Shown one piece after another: positions 7,546 to 16,519 of a stretch of DNA of 41,347 bases. This DNA is from Beijerinckiaceae bacterium (GTDB lineage Bacteria > Pseudomonadota > Alphaproteobacteria > Rhizobiales > Beijerinckiaceae): NCBI GenBank assembly GCA_026461505.1, contig JAPJMW010000144.1:1-41347 (forward strand), in the 5' to 3' direction. Below the pieces are notes generated by a model. That model saw only the letters and a program-made list of their open reading frames with translations, had not been told where the DNA came from and made no database searches. Each line of letters starts with the position of its first letter. Position 1 is the first letter of the stretch. Position numbers and translations under genes: made by a program.

Positions 7546-8445
7546 TCAAACCTTCTTAATGGCCGCTTTGCCAAAGAGCCCCGAGGGCTTTAGCGAAAGA
7601 ACAATCAACAACAGTAAAAGGCCGGGAACATCTTTATATCCCGTCGAGATATAGTAGCCCGTGAGCGTCTCGGTGATGCCGAGGATCAAGCCACCGATTA
7701 CAACGCCAAGTCCGCTCGACAATCCGCCAATAATCGCGACCGCAAAGGCTTTAAGGCCCAATACGGCACCCATCGAAGCACCTGTTAGTGTTACTGGTGC
7801 AACAAGCACTCCGGCAAAAGCGGCGCTCATGGATGACAGCGCATAAGAAAACGTAATGATCCGGTTCGTGTTGATGCCCATCAAACCTGCTGCATCGCGG
7901 TCATTTGATGTAGCCACAACCGCTTTGCCATAAATCGAATAGCGGTTGAAAAGCTCAACAGCGACCATCAGCACAATGGCACCGATTACAACAACGATCT
8001 CCATTGGCTGAATTCGAATGCCACCAAAGGAAAGCGAGGCTTCCGGCAAAGGTGACGGAAATTTAAGGGCATCGCGACCCCAAATATTTTCAGCCAGATT
8101 TTTAAAAATAATACCGAGCGCAATCGTGGCCATAATCCAGCCCGCCTCGGATTTGGCCCGCATCGCAGGTCGTACGCCAAGCCATTCGACAACACTGCCC
8201 TGCAAGGCTCCAAAGGCCAACACCACGGGAAGCATTAGGACATACGCCCAGAAATTACCGAGCGCATTGCCAATTAGAAAATTGACGGTCGTTAAACCAA
8301 CCAACGCGCCCAACATCAGCGCTTCGCCTTGGCCAAAATTCAATGTTTTAGAAGTGGCAAAGGAAAGCTGATAGCCGAAAGCGATTACGCCATAAATCAT
8401 CCCGACGGATATGCCGCTGACGATCAACTGCATCAATATCTGCAT
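7546..8445 (-). CDS. livH: Branched-chain amino acid type ABC transporter, permease LivH
   Basis: A 299-residue integral membrane protein with about eight hydrophobic segments. Family motifs are present near the start (YGVIAFGYQLSFATSKTLNF, GQGEALMLGA), in the middle (GKAVVATSNDRDAAGLMGIN) and late (LGLKAFAVAIIGGLSSGLG). It forms the inner-membrane channel with the LivM domain of the next gene. The gene is preceded by a stem-loop that separates it from the binding-protein gene, and its stop codon lies 5 bp from the chosen start of livMG. The N-terminus is MQILMQLIV; the ATG at codon 5 is a possible alternative start. Confidence 0.93.
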   Translation of the reverse strand: MQILMQLIVSGISVGMIYGVIAFGYQLSFATSKTLNFGQGEALMLGALVGLTTVNFLIGNALGNFWAYVLMLPVVLAFGALQGSVVEWLGVRPAMRAKSEAGWIMATIALGIIFKNLAENIWGRDALKFPSPLPEASLSFGGIRIQPMEIVVVIGAIVLMVAVELFNRYSIYGKAVVATSNDRDAAGLMGINTNRIITFSYALSSMSAAFAGVLVAPVTLTGASMGAVLGLKAFAVAIIGGLSSGLGVVIGGLILGITETLTGYYISTGYKDVPGLLLLLIVLSLKPSGLFGKAAIKKV

Positions 8446-8461
8446 GGCAAGGCCCCATAAG

Positions 8462-8489
8462 AAGCCCGCCCGCTGAATACGGGCGGGTT
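8462..8489 (-). promoter_or_regulatory. Stem-loop between binding-protein gene and permease genes
   Basis: CCCGCCCG (8465-8472) pairs perfectly with CGGGCGGG (8480-8487) around a 7-nt loop, extendable by weaker pairs on each side. On the minus strand it follows the binding-protein stop by about 25 nt, and livH starts about 17 nt after the stem. The following bases (CTTCTTAT) are a poor U-tract. Such hairpins often cause partial termination or protect the upstream mRNA, giving excess binding protein over permease; that role is inferred here. Confidence 0.6.
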
Positions 8490-8513
8490 ATGATTTGAAT
8501 GCGTTTAAGTGGC

Positions 8514-9713
8514 TTATGCCTTTGGCTTGATACGAAGGGCCTTATCGCCTTCAATATCTTCCGGATGCGCAGGACCTACGCGACCACCCTTAACGAGGCC
8601 GAACACCGGAATATTGTCCGAGATCGCCTCGTGATCAGCCGCCGAGAACGGATGATCATAGGTCGTCACTACGCCTTCAACCTTCGTGTTCAGGTTTTCA
8701 AGCGCTTCACGGATCGCGCGGCCTTCCGTGCTCTTCGCCTGTGTGATGGCAACTGCTAGCAGGTAGATCGAGTCATAGCCTTGAGCTGCCGAAACCGGTG
8801 AAGGCATACGATCAACATTATAGGCCTTCTGATAGGCTTCAATGAAGGTCTTCCGCTTTGGTGTCGTTGGCTGTTGGATGAAGGTCTGCGGCATCATTGC
8901 GCCATCGCCATTCGGGCCAGCTGTATCAATGAAGCTGGCCATCGAGAGCGTCCATGAACCAATCATAGGCACTTTCCAACCAAGCTTTGCCATACCATTG
9001 GCAATCTGTGCGAGTTCAGGACCGATCGCATAGGTGAGAATGACATCAGCACCGGCCTCTTTTGCACGCAAAAGCTGGGCTGTCATATCGGTATCGCCGA
9101 CATTGAATTTTTCGGTAGCAACCGGCGTGATGTTCATCTTCTGCAAAGCGTTGGTCAGATCGGTTTTGCCGAGCTGGCCGTAATTGCTGGCATCGGCAAG
9201 AATAGCAGGCTTTTTAAAGCCCTGACGCTTGACGGCTTCTTCCGCAATCATCGCGCTTTGGATCGTATCATTCGCGGCATTACGGAAAATGTAATTGGCC
9301 TTGAAATCAGCGCCTGCGAATTGCTTTGTTACGATCGAACCCGTTGCAACATTGTTGAACACGGGAATTTCAGCTTCTTGATAGAAACGCTGCGATGCAA
9401 GCGCGACACCGGTATTGATGTAACCAACGGTTGCAACGACGTTTTCTTTGTTGATCAACTCTTGCGCGATCTGCACACCGAGTTCGTTTTTGGCTTCGTC
9501 ATCGCGCTCAACGAGCTCGATCTGACGACCCATCACGCCGCCTGCGGCGTTGATTTCGCTGGCGGCCAATTTAACGCCGTCGCGCATGCTGACGCCCATA
9601 GACGCCGATCCGCCGGTAAATGGTCCCGACACACCAATTTTAATCGAATCTGCAGCCAAAACAGGCGCAGTCATCATGCTGGCAGTAATGAGCCAGGCAA
9701 ATTTCATCTTCAT
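8514..9713 (-). CDS. ABC transporter periplasmic substrate-binding protein (LivK/Peripla_BP_6 family)
   Basis: A 399-residue exported binding protein. Signal peptide MKMKFAWLITASMMTAPVLA is followed by ADSIKIGVSGPFTGGSASMG, the usual start of type I periplasmic binding proteins for amino acids and related ligands. Other family marks are AASEINAAGGVMGRQIELV and an ABC-type hinge pattern (ADVILTYAIGPELAQIANGM). It delivers the ligand to LivH-LivM. It is the first gene of the transporter operon, with a strong GGGGAG ribosome site 8 nt before the ATG. The ligand-binding residues cannot be assigned by eye, so the substrate could be a branched-chain amino acid or something else entirely. Confidence 0.9.
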   Translation of the reverse strand: MKMKFAWLITASMMTAPVLAADSIKIGVSGPFTGGSASMGVSMRDGVKLAASEINAAGGVMGRQIELVERDDEAKNELGVQIAQELINKENVVATVGYINTGVALASQRFYQEAEIPVFNNVATGSIVTKQFAGADFKANYIFRNAANDTIQSAMIAEEAVKRQGFKKPAILADASNYGQLGKTDLTNALQKMNITPVATEKFNVGDTDMTAQLLRAKEAGADVILTYAIGPELAQIANGMAKLGWKVPMIGSWTLSMASFIDTAGPNGDGAMMPQTFIQQPTTPKRKTFIEAYQKAYNVDRMPSPVSAAQGYDSIYLLAVAITQAKSTEGRAIREALENLNTKVEGVVTTYDHPFSAADHEAISDNIPVFGLVKGGRVGPAHPEDIEGDKALRIKPKA

Positions 9714-9867
9714 TCGGCGTTCTCCCCTTTTTATGCAACGCTGCCCATCGTTTTACGACGATCAGTTGATTTACGGAAGAACCCTAGGGTCAGATTAGTC
9801 TAAGACGATAGGAGCATAAAAAATCATTTTCGATCACGGTCACGATCAAAAATAGCCCATAAACCCT

Positions 9868-10749
9868 TTATGCCGTGGGACTAAGACTAGCGGCGAGCAG
9901 TTTTTTTGCCAAAATTACGGCTGTCGGGCCATTTGTCGCCATTCCATCGGCACCGACCCGCGCAACAAGGCTGGGATCGGCCGCAAAAGCGGGCCCGCCC
10001 ACCATAATGCCAATCTTTGGGTTTCTCGAAGTACTCCGCACAAGCGCAATCACATCGGTTAGCTGCTCGATATGCGTTTCACCCGCCAACGAGAAGCCGG
10101 CGACACTAAACCATTCGCGCGATACCGCTGCTGCGATCTGCTCAGCGGTCATGTGGATATCGGTAAACACGTTCCAGCCGCCCGCCGTTAAAAATCGGCG
10201 GATCATTGTAACGCCAAAACTATGCGCCTCGCCGGGTGTTTGAACGACCAGAACGCGGCGCATCTCATCATAAGGCGGAATTTGATCAAGCCGCGCAAAA
10301 TAGTGGACCATGCGCTGCAGGCGCGCGACCCCAATTGTCACATCTAAAAAATCAAGCAGATCTTGGGTCCATAACTCGCCTAAATGGCGCGCCGTAGGCT
10401 CAAGCAATTCGTGATGTAAGAGATCAAGCGACAATCCACGCTCACGCAATGATTCAAGATAGCTGATTGTTTCGGCATCATCAGGGCCAAGCACGATCTC
10501 GGCAAGCCTAATGATTTCTGCCTCTCCCGCATGGGCCAACAACGGATCGGGAATTGCGAAGGACGTTTCTAATTTTGCCAAAAGCTCCGGAATAACCGAT
10601 TTGGCAACGACATCGACAAGCTTTGTCGTGCGCTCATCAATATCGTCAACTGGTACGCTAAAGGTCGCGTGGTCAACGCGGTACTCCGCATCGCCCCCAA
10701 GCCCATTTTCCGTCAACATATCGTTAGGGTCGTCAGAAACATCTATCAT
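9868..10749 (-). CDS. Cobalamin (B12)-binding regulatory protein
   Basis: A 293-residue cytoplasmic protein. The middle holds a helical B12-cap segment (residues about 125-155) with LWTQDLLDFLDVTIGVARLQ, a typical WxxD..DVTxGxxRL pattern. It is followed by a Rossmann-like B12-binding domain containing GEAHSFG (about 172-178), whose His would be the lower cobalt ligand (ExHxxG instead of the usual DxHxxG), then VAGFSLAGETHIEQL and GIMVGGPAFA. There is no DNA-binding or enzyme domain. The overall layout resembles PpaA/AerR-type regulators of alphaproteobacteria, but no photosynthesis genes are in this window. The ATG at 10749 has a strong GGGGGAG site; the longer frame to 10794 is unlikely. Confidence 0.85.
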   Translation of the reverse strand: MIDVSDDPNDMLTENGLGGDAEYRVDHATFSVPVDDIDERTTKLVDVVAKSVIPELLAKLETSFAIPDPLLAHAGEAEIIRLAEIVLGPDDAETISYLESLRERGLSLDLLHHELLEPTARHLGELWTQDLLDFLDVTIGVARLQRMVHYFARLDQIPPYDEMRRVLVVQTPGEAHSFGVTMIRRFLTAGGWNVFTDIHMTAEQIAAAVSREWFSVAGFSLAGETHIEQLTDVIALVRSTSRNPKIGIMVGGPAFAADPSLVARVGADGMATNGPTAVILAKKLLAASLSPTA

Positions 10750-10798
10750 GGCTGTTTCTCCCCCGGGCTTATGTATCGTGTTCCACCATTTCATTGTC

Positions 10799-10818
10799 TC
10801 GAAGTCTTAACGCTTCGA
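10799..10818. promoter_or_regulatory. Inverted repeat upstream of the B12-sensor gene
   Basis: TCGAAG (10799-10804) and CTTCGA (10813-10818) are 6-bp inverted arms around 8 bp, about 50 nt upstream of the sensor start in the divergent region shared with the phosphatase gene. It could be an operator or an RNA hairpin in the leader. The arms are short enough to be chance. Confidence 0.25.
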
Positions 10819-10964
10819 ATTGTCACAAATGCTATAATTGAAACGGTCACTTAGCAAGCAAGAACTTAAGTATGCGTCAGTTAATCGCATAAATTTGATT
10901 TTTTACCTTAAAGCTTAGCAAATCGACCTTATATTGCACTGCAACGATTAGGAAACCTGCAAAA

Positions 10965-11549
10965 ATGATTTCGTCAAAGATCAAAGCTACCATCAGAATT
11001 GCGGCGATTATCCTCGCGGCGCTGGTACTTTTGGCGGGCGCTTGGGTCATTGGTCTTCGCTTAACGGGTAATATTCATGAGGTGGAAGCAAGCCGCATCT
11101 TCCGCTCCGCTCAATTATCCCCTGCTCAACTGACTGAGCTGGTTAACGAAAGGGGTATCAAAACCATCCTCAATCTTCGTGGGCAAAATCTTGAAGACGG
11201 CTGGTATCGCGATGAGTTTTCCGTCAGCGAAAAACTCGGTCTGGCTTATGAAAATCTGGCACTTTCGGCGAACCATGAACCAGATGACGCGACTTTAAAA
11301 CGGCTCGTTCAACTGATGCAGAAAGCCCAACGGCCATTGCTCATTCACTGCGAGGCGGGCGCAGATCGTTCAGGCTTGGCCTCGGCGCTTTATCGACTGG
11401 TGATTATGAAGGATCAGCCTGAAATCGCCGCGCGCCAACTCTCGTTTCGCTATGGGCATTTCCCATGGCTTTGGAGCGGCACTGGCGCAATGGACAAAGC
11501 ATTCTGGCGCGTTGTTGCCGCGCCAGAATTGGTGACATCAAACGACTAA
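10965..11549 (+). CDS. Membrane-anchored dual-specificity/tyrosine phosphatase-like protein
   Basis: A 194-residue protein with an N-terminal membrane anchor (IRIAAIILAALVLLAGAWVI, about 9-28) followed by a cysteine-phosphatase domain. The P-loop HCEAGADRSG places the nucleophile at Cys129 and the phosphate-binding Arg at 135. The upstream strand IFRSAQLSPAQL and KTILNLRG are typical of the Siw14/DSP-like bacterial family. The likely general acid Asp lies around the NHEPDD loop. The substrate could be a phosphoprotein, an inositol phosphate or a lipid-linked phosphate; nothing nearby decides. The start has AGGAAA 8 nt upstream. The stop codon abuts the convergent bioY stop with no gap. Confidence 0.85.
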   Translation: MISSKIKATIRIAAIILAALVLLAGAWVIGLRLTGNIHEVEASRIFRSAQLSPAQLTELVNERGIKTILNLRGQNLEDGWYRDEFSVSEKLGLAYENLALSANHEPDDATLKRLVQLMQKAQRPLLIHCEAGADRSGLASALYRLVIMKDQPEIAARQLSFRYGHFPWLWSGTGAMDKAFWRVVAAPELVTSND

Positions 11550-12125
11550 TTATTCCGCGTGGTTTGAACGCTGCAAGAATGCGTGCACGAGCGGCATAGA
11601 AGCCGTTGCCAATGCAATCTTGAGCGCTTCAGCTGGAAGAAACGGGATCACGCCAACAGCAAGCGCCTTCTCAGCACCGATTAATGTCGAGAGCCAAGCA
11701 AAGCCCATGGCAAGAATAAGCGTGTCGGCAATAATAAACACCGCTGCTGCACCGATCAGCGTTTTTGCCAAACCCTTTTCAACCGCATAAGCGGAGAGAA
11801 GTGCTGCTCCAAAAAAGCCCGCAAGATAACCGCCCGTAGGTCCTGCCATGAAAGCAAGTCCGGCACCGGTTGAGAACACAGGAAGGCCAGCAGCGCCCTC
11901 AAGAAGATAGGCAAGAACGGTTGCGGCCGCTAGACGAACGCCACCATGCGCGCCAATCAGCAACACAACCAAGGTCTGCATCGTCATAGGAACGGGCCAG
12001 AAAGGAACCTGAACCTTCGCGGAAATCGCCAACAGAGCCGAGCCGACCAAAGCCAACACGCCTGTCCGAATAAGGCTTTGCCGGGCATTAAGCTCAGCGG
12101 ATGATGCGAAGATGGTATCAATCAT
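11550..12125 (-). CDS. bioY: Biotin transporter BioY (S component)
   Basis: A 191-residue membrane protein with about six hydrophobic segments. BioY family marks are KVQVPFWPVPMTMQTLVVLL and GPTGGYLAGFFGAALL, the latter including the conserved glycine-rich loop. BioY binds biotin and works alone at low rate or with an energy-coupling module. No bioM/bioN ATPase or T-component gene is nearby, so here it is either solitary or uses modules encoded elsewhere. The ATG at 12125 has a GGGAG ribosome site. I looked for a BioR operator upstream and found no exact match. It follows selO on the same strand after 110 bp. Confidence 0.92.
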   Translation of the reverse strand: MIDTIFASSAELNARQSLIRTGVLALVGSALLAISAKVQVPFWPVPMTMQTLVVLLIGAHGGVRLAAATVLAYLLEGAAGLPVFSTGAGLAFMAGPTGGYLAGFFGAALLSAYAVEKGLAKTLIGAAAVFIIADTLILAMGFAWLSTLIGAEKALAVGVIPFLPAEALKIALATASMPLVHAFLQRSNHAE

Positions 12126-12235
12126 GGACTTTCTCCCTACGAGTCGCGCCGTTCCTGAAGAACGCTATATGTCTAATGCCTTAGCCTGAACGGCGCAGAC
12201 CTTCAAGGCTTACCCCGTCACGCTTTCGTCGCGGG

Positions 12236-13723
12236 TCAGGTGCCACAAAAGGTCTGATAAACCCTCTCGGAGGGCTCTGCAGGCAAAGTATAGGCCTCAA
12301 ATCCTTCTTTTTCATCAAAAGGATGCGCCAGAACATCATGGAGCTTTTTGAAAGGGCCGAGATCACCCTCGTCAATCGCCGCCGATAACGCCGCCTCCAC
12401 CAGATGGTTGCGGGGAATATAAATCGGGTTGATTCTTTGCATAGCCGCCGACCGCAGCTCGGCATCCCCGCCATCACGCGTCGCACGGGCCCGATAGCGA
12501 TCAAGCCAGTCCACCAACAAGGCATCGTGTTCAACAAGATGAAGAAAGGCTTGAGCAGAGACATCTCGATGCACCTGACCTAGACGCCTAAATGCCAGAG
12601 TGAAGTCGGCACCCTTCCGGTGCAGCCCATCAAGCAGATCGCCGATCAAGGCGCGGTCATCCTCTTCTTTTTGAACAAGCCCGAGTTTCGCCCGCATGCC
12701 ATCAAGCCAGATCTCGTGATAGATCGGGGCAAAATCAGAAATCGCGGCAGAAGCGAGTTCAACCGATTTTTTCTCATCTTGATCGATAAAGGGCAGAAGC
12801 GCTTCGGCGAGACGCGCTAAATTCCACTGCGCGATTCCGGGCTGACGGCCATAAGCATAGCGACCAAATTGATCAATGGAACTAAACACCATGTCGGGGT
12901 GATACGCATCCATAAAGGCGCATGGGCCGAAGTCGATTGTCTCACCCGATAAGGCCATATTGTCCGTATTCATCACGCCATGGACAAAACCGATCATCAT
13001 CCAGTGTGCGATCAATTTCGCCTGACGTTCAATCACGGCTTGGAGCAAAGCAAGCGCCGGACTCTCTGCCTTAGCCGCTTCGGGATAATGCCGGTCGATC
13101 ACATACTCCATCAGGCGCTTGATGGCGGCCTGATCATCACGAGCAGCAAAATATTGAAAACTGCCAACACGAATATGACTGGATGCAACGCGCGTCATCA
13201 CACCACCGGGCTTATAGCCTTCGCGTAAAACCCGATCGCCCGATAACACGGCAGCAAGCGCGCGTGTCGTGGGCACACCCAATCGATGCATCGCTTCGCT
13301 GATCAAATATTCACGTAACACAGGACCAAGTGCTGATCGTCCATCGCCTCGGCGCGAGAAGGGCGTCGGGCCCGAACCCTTTAATTGTAGATCGCGCAAG
13401 CGCCCTGCTCTATCGCGGACCTCACCCAATAAAATCGCGCGACCATCACCGAGCTGCGGTACAAAATTACCAAATTGATGCCCCGCATAGGCCGCGGCCA
13501 ATGGCTCTGCTCCTAAAGGAACAGCATTGCCGGAAAACACCAAAGCCAGCTCATCCCGCGAAAGATGCGACGTCTCAAGGCCCAGCTCGTCGGCAAGCTC
13601 GCTGTTAAACGCGAGCAGAACGGGCTCACTGACAGGGGGCGGATCAAGCCGCGCAAAAAAGCCATCTGGCAAGCTTGCAAAGCTATTCTCGAATGTGCCG
13701 ATGGAGATGTCCTTACGCGTCAC
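12236..13723 (-). CDS. selO: SelO family protein adenylyltransferase (AMPylase)
   Basis: A 495-residue pseudokinase-fold enzyme of the SelO/YdiU family, which transfers AMP from ATP to Ser, Thr or Tyr of target proteins and is linked to redox stress. Family signatures are AAAYAGHQFGNFVPQLGDGR, LQLKGSGPTPFSRRGDGRSA and HGVMNTDNMALSGETIDFGP; the last contains the metal-binding Asn and Asp. The C-terminus ends QTFCGT, with Cys at the place where some family members carry selenocysteine. The GTG at 13723 is preferred over a TTG at 13729, because AGGA then lies 8 nt upstream. The ribosome site overlaps the stop of the upstream dehydrogenase gene, implying co-transcription. Confidence 0.92.
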   Translation of the reverse strand: MTRKDISIGTFENSFASLPDGFFARLDPPPVSEPVLLAFNSELADELGLETSHLSRDELALVFSGNAVPLGAEPLAAAYAGHQFGNFVPQLGDGRAILLGEVRDRAGRLRDLQLKGSGPTPFSRRGDGRSALGPVLREYLISEAMHRLGVPTTRALAAVLSGDRVLREGYKPGGVMTRVASSHIRVGSFQYFAARDDQAAIKRLMEYVIDRHYPEAAKAESPALALLQAVIERQAKLIAHWMMIGFVHGVMNTDNMALSGETIDFGPCAFMDAYHPDMVFSSIDQFGRYAYGRQPGIAQWNLARLAEALLPFIDQDEKKSVELASAAISDFAPIYHEIWLDGMRAKLGLVQKEEDDRALIGDLLDGLHRKGADFTLAFRRLGQVHRDVSAQAFLHLVEHDALLVDWLDRYRARATRDGGDAELRSAAMQRINPIYIPRNHLVEAALSAAIDEGDLGPFKKLHDVLAHPFDEKEGFEAYTLPAEPSERVYQTFCGT

Positions 13724-13735
13724 AGCCAAGATCCT

Positions 13736-14599
13736 TTAGCTTGATGATAAATCCGCAACACTGGCCTTAAAGCGCTCGCTAAAATCAGGATGCCACCGCG
13801 ACAAAGGCGGTCGATTTTCAATAATGTCCCCCGCAGCCCATGCGATGCGTCGCTCGTCAAGCGCGCGGCTTACATCATGATCAGGGCAGAGAATATAAAA
13901 GTCCCCCGCATGAATACTTTGGATCATGAACTCGACGGTTTCTTCCGGCGTCCATGCGGCTGCTGGCTTTTCCGTTCGACCACTGGCAGTCAAAGGCGTG
14001 AAGACAAATCCGGGAATGAGAAGATGCGCTGTAACCTTGCAACCTTCTTTGTTTCTCAATTCATGCTGCAAGGCTTCGGTAAATGCTTTTACGCCCGCTT
14101 TAGAAACATTATAGGCCGGATCACCCGGCGGTGTTGTAATCCCTTGCTTTGATCCGGTATTGATAATCAAAGCAGGTTTGCCCGAGGCCATCATGCTCGG
14201 CGCAAAAATGCGGCTTCCTTCGATAATCCCCCACAGGTTCACATCGATAATGCGACGCCAATCACTGCTAGCATCTAAAATAGAACTGCCAGGCTGAATG
14301 CCGGCATTGTTCATCAGCACATCCACATCGCCATAAGCGGAACGCGCAGCCGCTTCTAGCGCGCGCAAATCGTCGACCTTGCTTACATCGGTCGGAACCG
14401 CTCGCACGCCCTCAGCACCCACGCTTGAAACGGCACGCACCTCACGCACCGCGGCCTCTAGCCGGTCACCGCCAAGATCGGCCAGAACAATTTTCATTCC
14501 CAATGCAGCGAACCGTTTGGCTGCTGCTAACCCGATGCCCGACGCCCCGCCGGTAATAACCGCGACATTGCCTGCCGATAATGCTGCATGCTGGCTCAT
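13736..14599 (-). CDS. Short-chain dehydrogenase/reductase (SDR)
   Basis: A 287-residue classical SDR. It has the nucleotide-binding TGGASGIG (16-23), then ADLGG where an acidic residue after the second strand suggests NAD(H) preference, NNAG (97-100), and the catalytic set Ser150 with YNVSK (Tyr163, Lys167). SDRs of this type oxidise or reduce alcohols, ketones or sugars. The substrate is unknown, and the long C-terminal tail (PPLSRWHPDFSERFKASVADL) gives no hint that I can read. It lies 12 bp upstream of the chosen selO start, so the two are probably one operon. The ribosome site before the ATG is weak. Confidence 0.88.
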   Translation of the reverse strand: MSQHAALSAGNVAVITGGASGIGLAAAKRFAALGMKIVLADLGGDRLEAAVREVRAVSSVGAEGVRAVPTDVSKVDDLRALEAAARSAYGDVDVLMNNAGIQPGSSILDASSDWRRIIDVNLWGIIEGSRIFAPSMMASGKPALIINTGSKQGITTPPGDPAYNVSKAGVKAFTEALQHELRNKEGCKVTAHLLIPGFVFTPLTASGRTEKPAAAWTPEETVEFMIQSIHAGDFYILCPDHDVSRALDERRIAWAAGDIIENRPPLSRWHPDFSERFKASVADLSSS

Positions 14600-14664
14600 C
14601 TTATAAAATCCACTCTCGTGCTATGATGGTTCATACCGCTATACGTTCCTGTTCATGGCCCAGA

Positions 14665-14681
14665 TTGCCCATAAGGGGCAA
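14665..14681. promoter_or_regulatory. Short inverted repeat upstream of pgi
   Basis: TTGCCC (14665-14670) and GGGCAA (14676-14681) form a 6-bp perfect inverted repeat with a 5-bp centre in the 185-bp gap between the divergent SDR and pgi genes. It could be an operator for either gene. Evidence is limited to symmetry and place. Confidence 0.25.
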
Positions 14682-14784
14682 GGCTCCTCCGCCCAAAAGA
14701 GTGAAATTCGGGTTCTAACGGGTGACAGGGCGGATCGTTCAATGGTAACCAACGGCATTGTTGACCCCCTGTCCGGATGAGAGC

Positions 14785-16422
14785 ATGACTCGCGTAACAA
14801 CCCAGGCCTTTGCTGATCTTGCCCATTATTTCGACTCGATCCGGACGCGCCCCATCACCCAACTCTTCGAATCGGACCCGAAACGGTTTGAACGCTTTTC
14901 AACCAAAGTCGGTCCTTTTCTCTTCGATTGGTCAAAGACATCGATTGACGATCAAGCTCTTATAAAGCTGATCGAATTAGCCCGTGTCGCTCAGGTTGAA
15001 GCCAAACGCGACGCGATGTTTGCGGGCGAAGCAATCAACACCACCGAAAAGCGTGCTGTGCTTCACACGGCTTTGCGCCGGTTTGATGGCGAACAAATTT
15101 TGGTCGACGGCCACAATGTCATGCCGGATATCGCCGCCGAGCGGAAACAAATGCTCTGGTTGGCCGAACAGATCCGTAGTGGTGAAATCGTCGGATCAAC
15201 CGATAAAATGTTTACCGATGTCGTCAATATCGGCATTGGCGGATCGGATTTAGGCCCGGCGATGACGATAGGAGCATTAGCACCCTACCACACCGGACCG
15301 CGCCTGCATTTCGTTTCGAATATTGATGGTGCCCATTTAGCCGATACGCTGCAGCACCTTTCACCAGCACATACGCTCTTTATCGTCGCCTCCAAAACCT
15401 TCACGACGATTGAGACCATGACAAATGCCAATTCGGCGCGGCGATGGATTGAAGAAACCTTGGGCGAAAGTGCGGTTGCTGATCACTTTATGGCCGTATC
15501 AACGGCGGTTGATAAAGCCGTTGCATTCCCCATCCGTCCGGACAGGATCGTCGGATTTTGGGACTGGGTGGGTGGACGCTATTCGATTTGGTCCTCCATC
15601 GGCCTGCCACTCGCCATTGCTCTTGGTAAAGATCTTTTTGAGGAGTTTCTCAAAGGTGCTGAAGCGATGGATCAGCATTTTTGCACCGCTCCAATTAAAG
15701 CCAATCTGCCCATTCTTTTTGGCCTTGTCGGCATCTGGCATCGCAATATAGCAGGGCACCCAAGCCGCGCGCTTATTCCCTATGATCAACGCCTCGCGCG
15801 ACTACCCGCTTACGTCCAACAGCTCGATATGGAATCAAACGGCAAGCGTGTTGGCCTTGATGGCTTACCATTAACGCAGCCCTCCGGCCCCATCGTATGG
15901 GGAGAGCCAGGAACCAACTCGCAACACGCGTTTTTCCAATTGCTGCATCAGGGAACAGATATCATTCCGGTTGAATTTTTGATCGCTTCGGAAAGCCATG
16001 AGCCCCATCTAAAGGAACATCATGATCTTCTGATTGCGAATTGTTTGGCCCAATCCGATGCTCTTTTAAATGGCCGCACCGAAGCGGAAGCCAAGCGTCA
16101 GCTCCTTGCGATGGGCCGCGCGCCGGAAGCCGCCAAGGCGCTCGCGCCCCACCGTGTCTTTCCAGGCAATCGTCCGTCAATGACACTGGCTTATCCAAGG
16201 CTTACACCTGAAATTTTGGGCGGTCTCATCGCGCTTTACGAGCATCGCGTCTTTGTTGAAGCCACTATTTGGGGCATAAATGCCTTTGATCAATGGGGCG
16301 TTGAATTGGGTAAAGAACTTGCGACCCAATTCCTGCCTGTTGTCAAAGGTGATAAATCCCCATCGGGTCTTAATGGTTCAACCGCCGGGCTCGTGCATTG
16401 GCTGAAAGAAGCGTCCCGCTAA
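14785..16422 (+). CDS. pgi: Glucose-6-phosphate isomerase
   Basis: A 545-residue cytoplasmic enzyme interconverting glucose-6-phosphate and fructose-6-phosphate. The sequence has all family blocks: [27 protein letters not shown] (sugar phosphate binding), the first signature around [27 protein letters not shown] with the catalytic Glu and His (about 374-382), and the C-terminal signature ending WGVELGK with the catalytic Lys. The length is normal for the long bacterial form. The start is the ATG at 14785, preceded by GGATGAG; an in-frame TTG at 14758 has no ribosome site. It is probably transcribed alone from the gap shared with the SDR gene. Confidence 0.96.
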   Translation: MTRVTTQAFADLAHYFDSIRTRPITQLFESDPKRFERFSTKVGPFLFDWSKTSIDDQALIKLIELARVAQVEAKRDAMFAGEAINTTEKRAVLHTALRRFDGEQILVDGHNVMPDIAAERKQMLWLAEQIRSGEIVGSTDKMFTDVVNIGIGGSDLGPAMTIGALAPYHTGPRLHFVSNIDGAHLADTLQHLSPAHTLFIVASKTFTTIETMTNANSARRWIEETLGESAVADHFMAVSTAVDKAVAFPIRPDRIVGFWDWVGGRYSIWSSIGLPLAIALGKDLFEEFLKGAEAMDQHFCTAPIKANLPILFGLVGIWHRNIAGHPSRALIPYDQRLARLPAYVQQLDMESNGKRVGLDGLPLTQPSGPIVWGEPGTNSQHAFFQLLHQGTDIIPVEFLIASESHEPHLKEHHDLLIANCLAQSDALLNGRTEAEAKRQLLAMGRAPEAAKALAPHRVFPGNRPSMTLAYPRLTPEILGGLIALYEHRVFVEATIWGINAFDQWGVELGKELATQFLPVVKGDKSPSGLNGSTAGLVHWLKEASR

Positions 16423-16519
16423 TAAAATTGCGATAAATTTAATTAAAAATAAAAGAACAACTTTACCTAACGTCAATCTTCTTTAAACTACTCGCTGCTA
16501 TCGTTTGCCAATCCGGTAA

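Noticed and set aside
12126-12235. BioR operator upstream of bioY
   Set aside because: I searched the 110-bp gap for the known TTATCTATAA-like palindrome and found no adequate match; only a loose GTTC...GAAC symmetry at 12151-12163.
12236-12260. Possible selenocysteine in SelO
   Set aside because: The C-terminal residue at the relevant place is an ordinary Cys codon in QTFCGT followed by a normal stop; no in-frame TGA readthrough or SECIS-like need is seen.
12181-12564. 127-residue minus-strand ORF overlapping the end of selO in another frame
   Set aside because: It overlaps the conserved C-terminus of SelO for most of its length and its translation has no family pattern.
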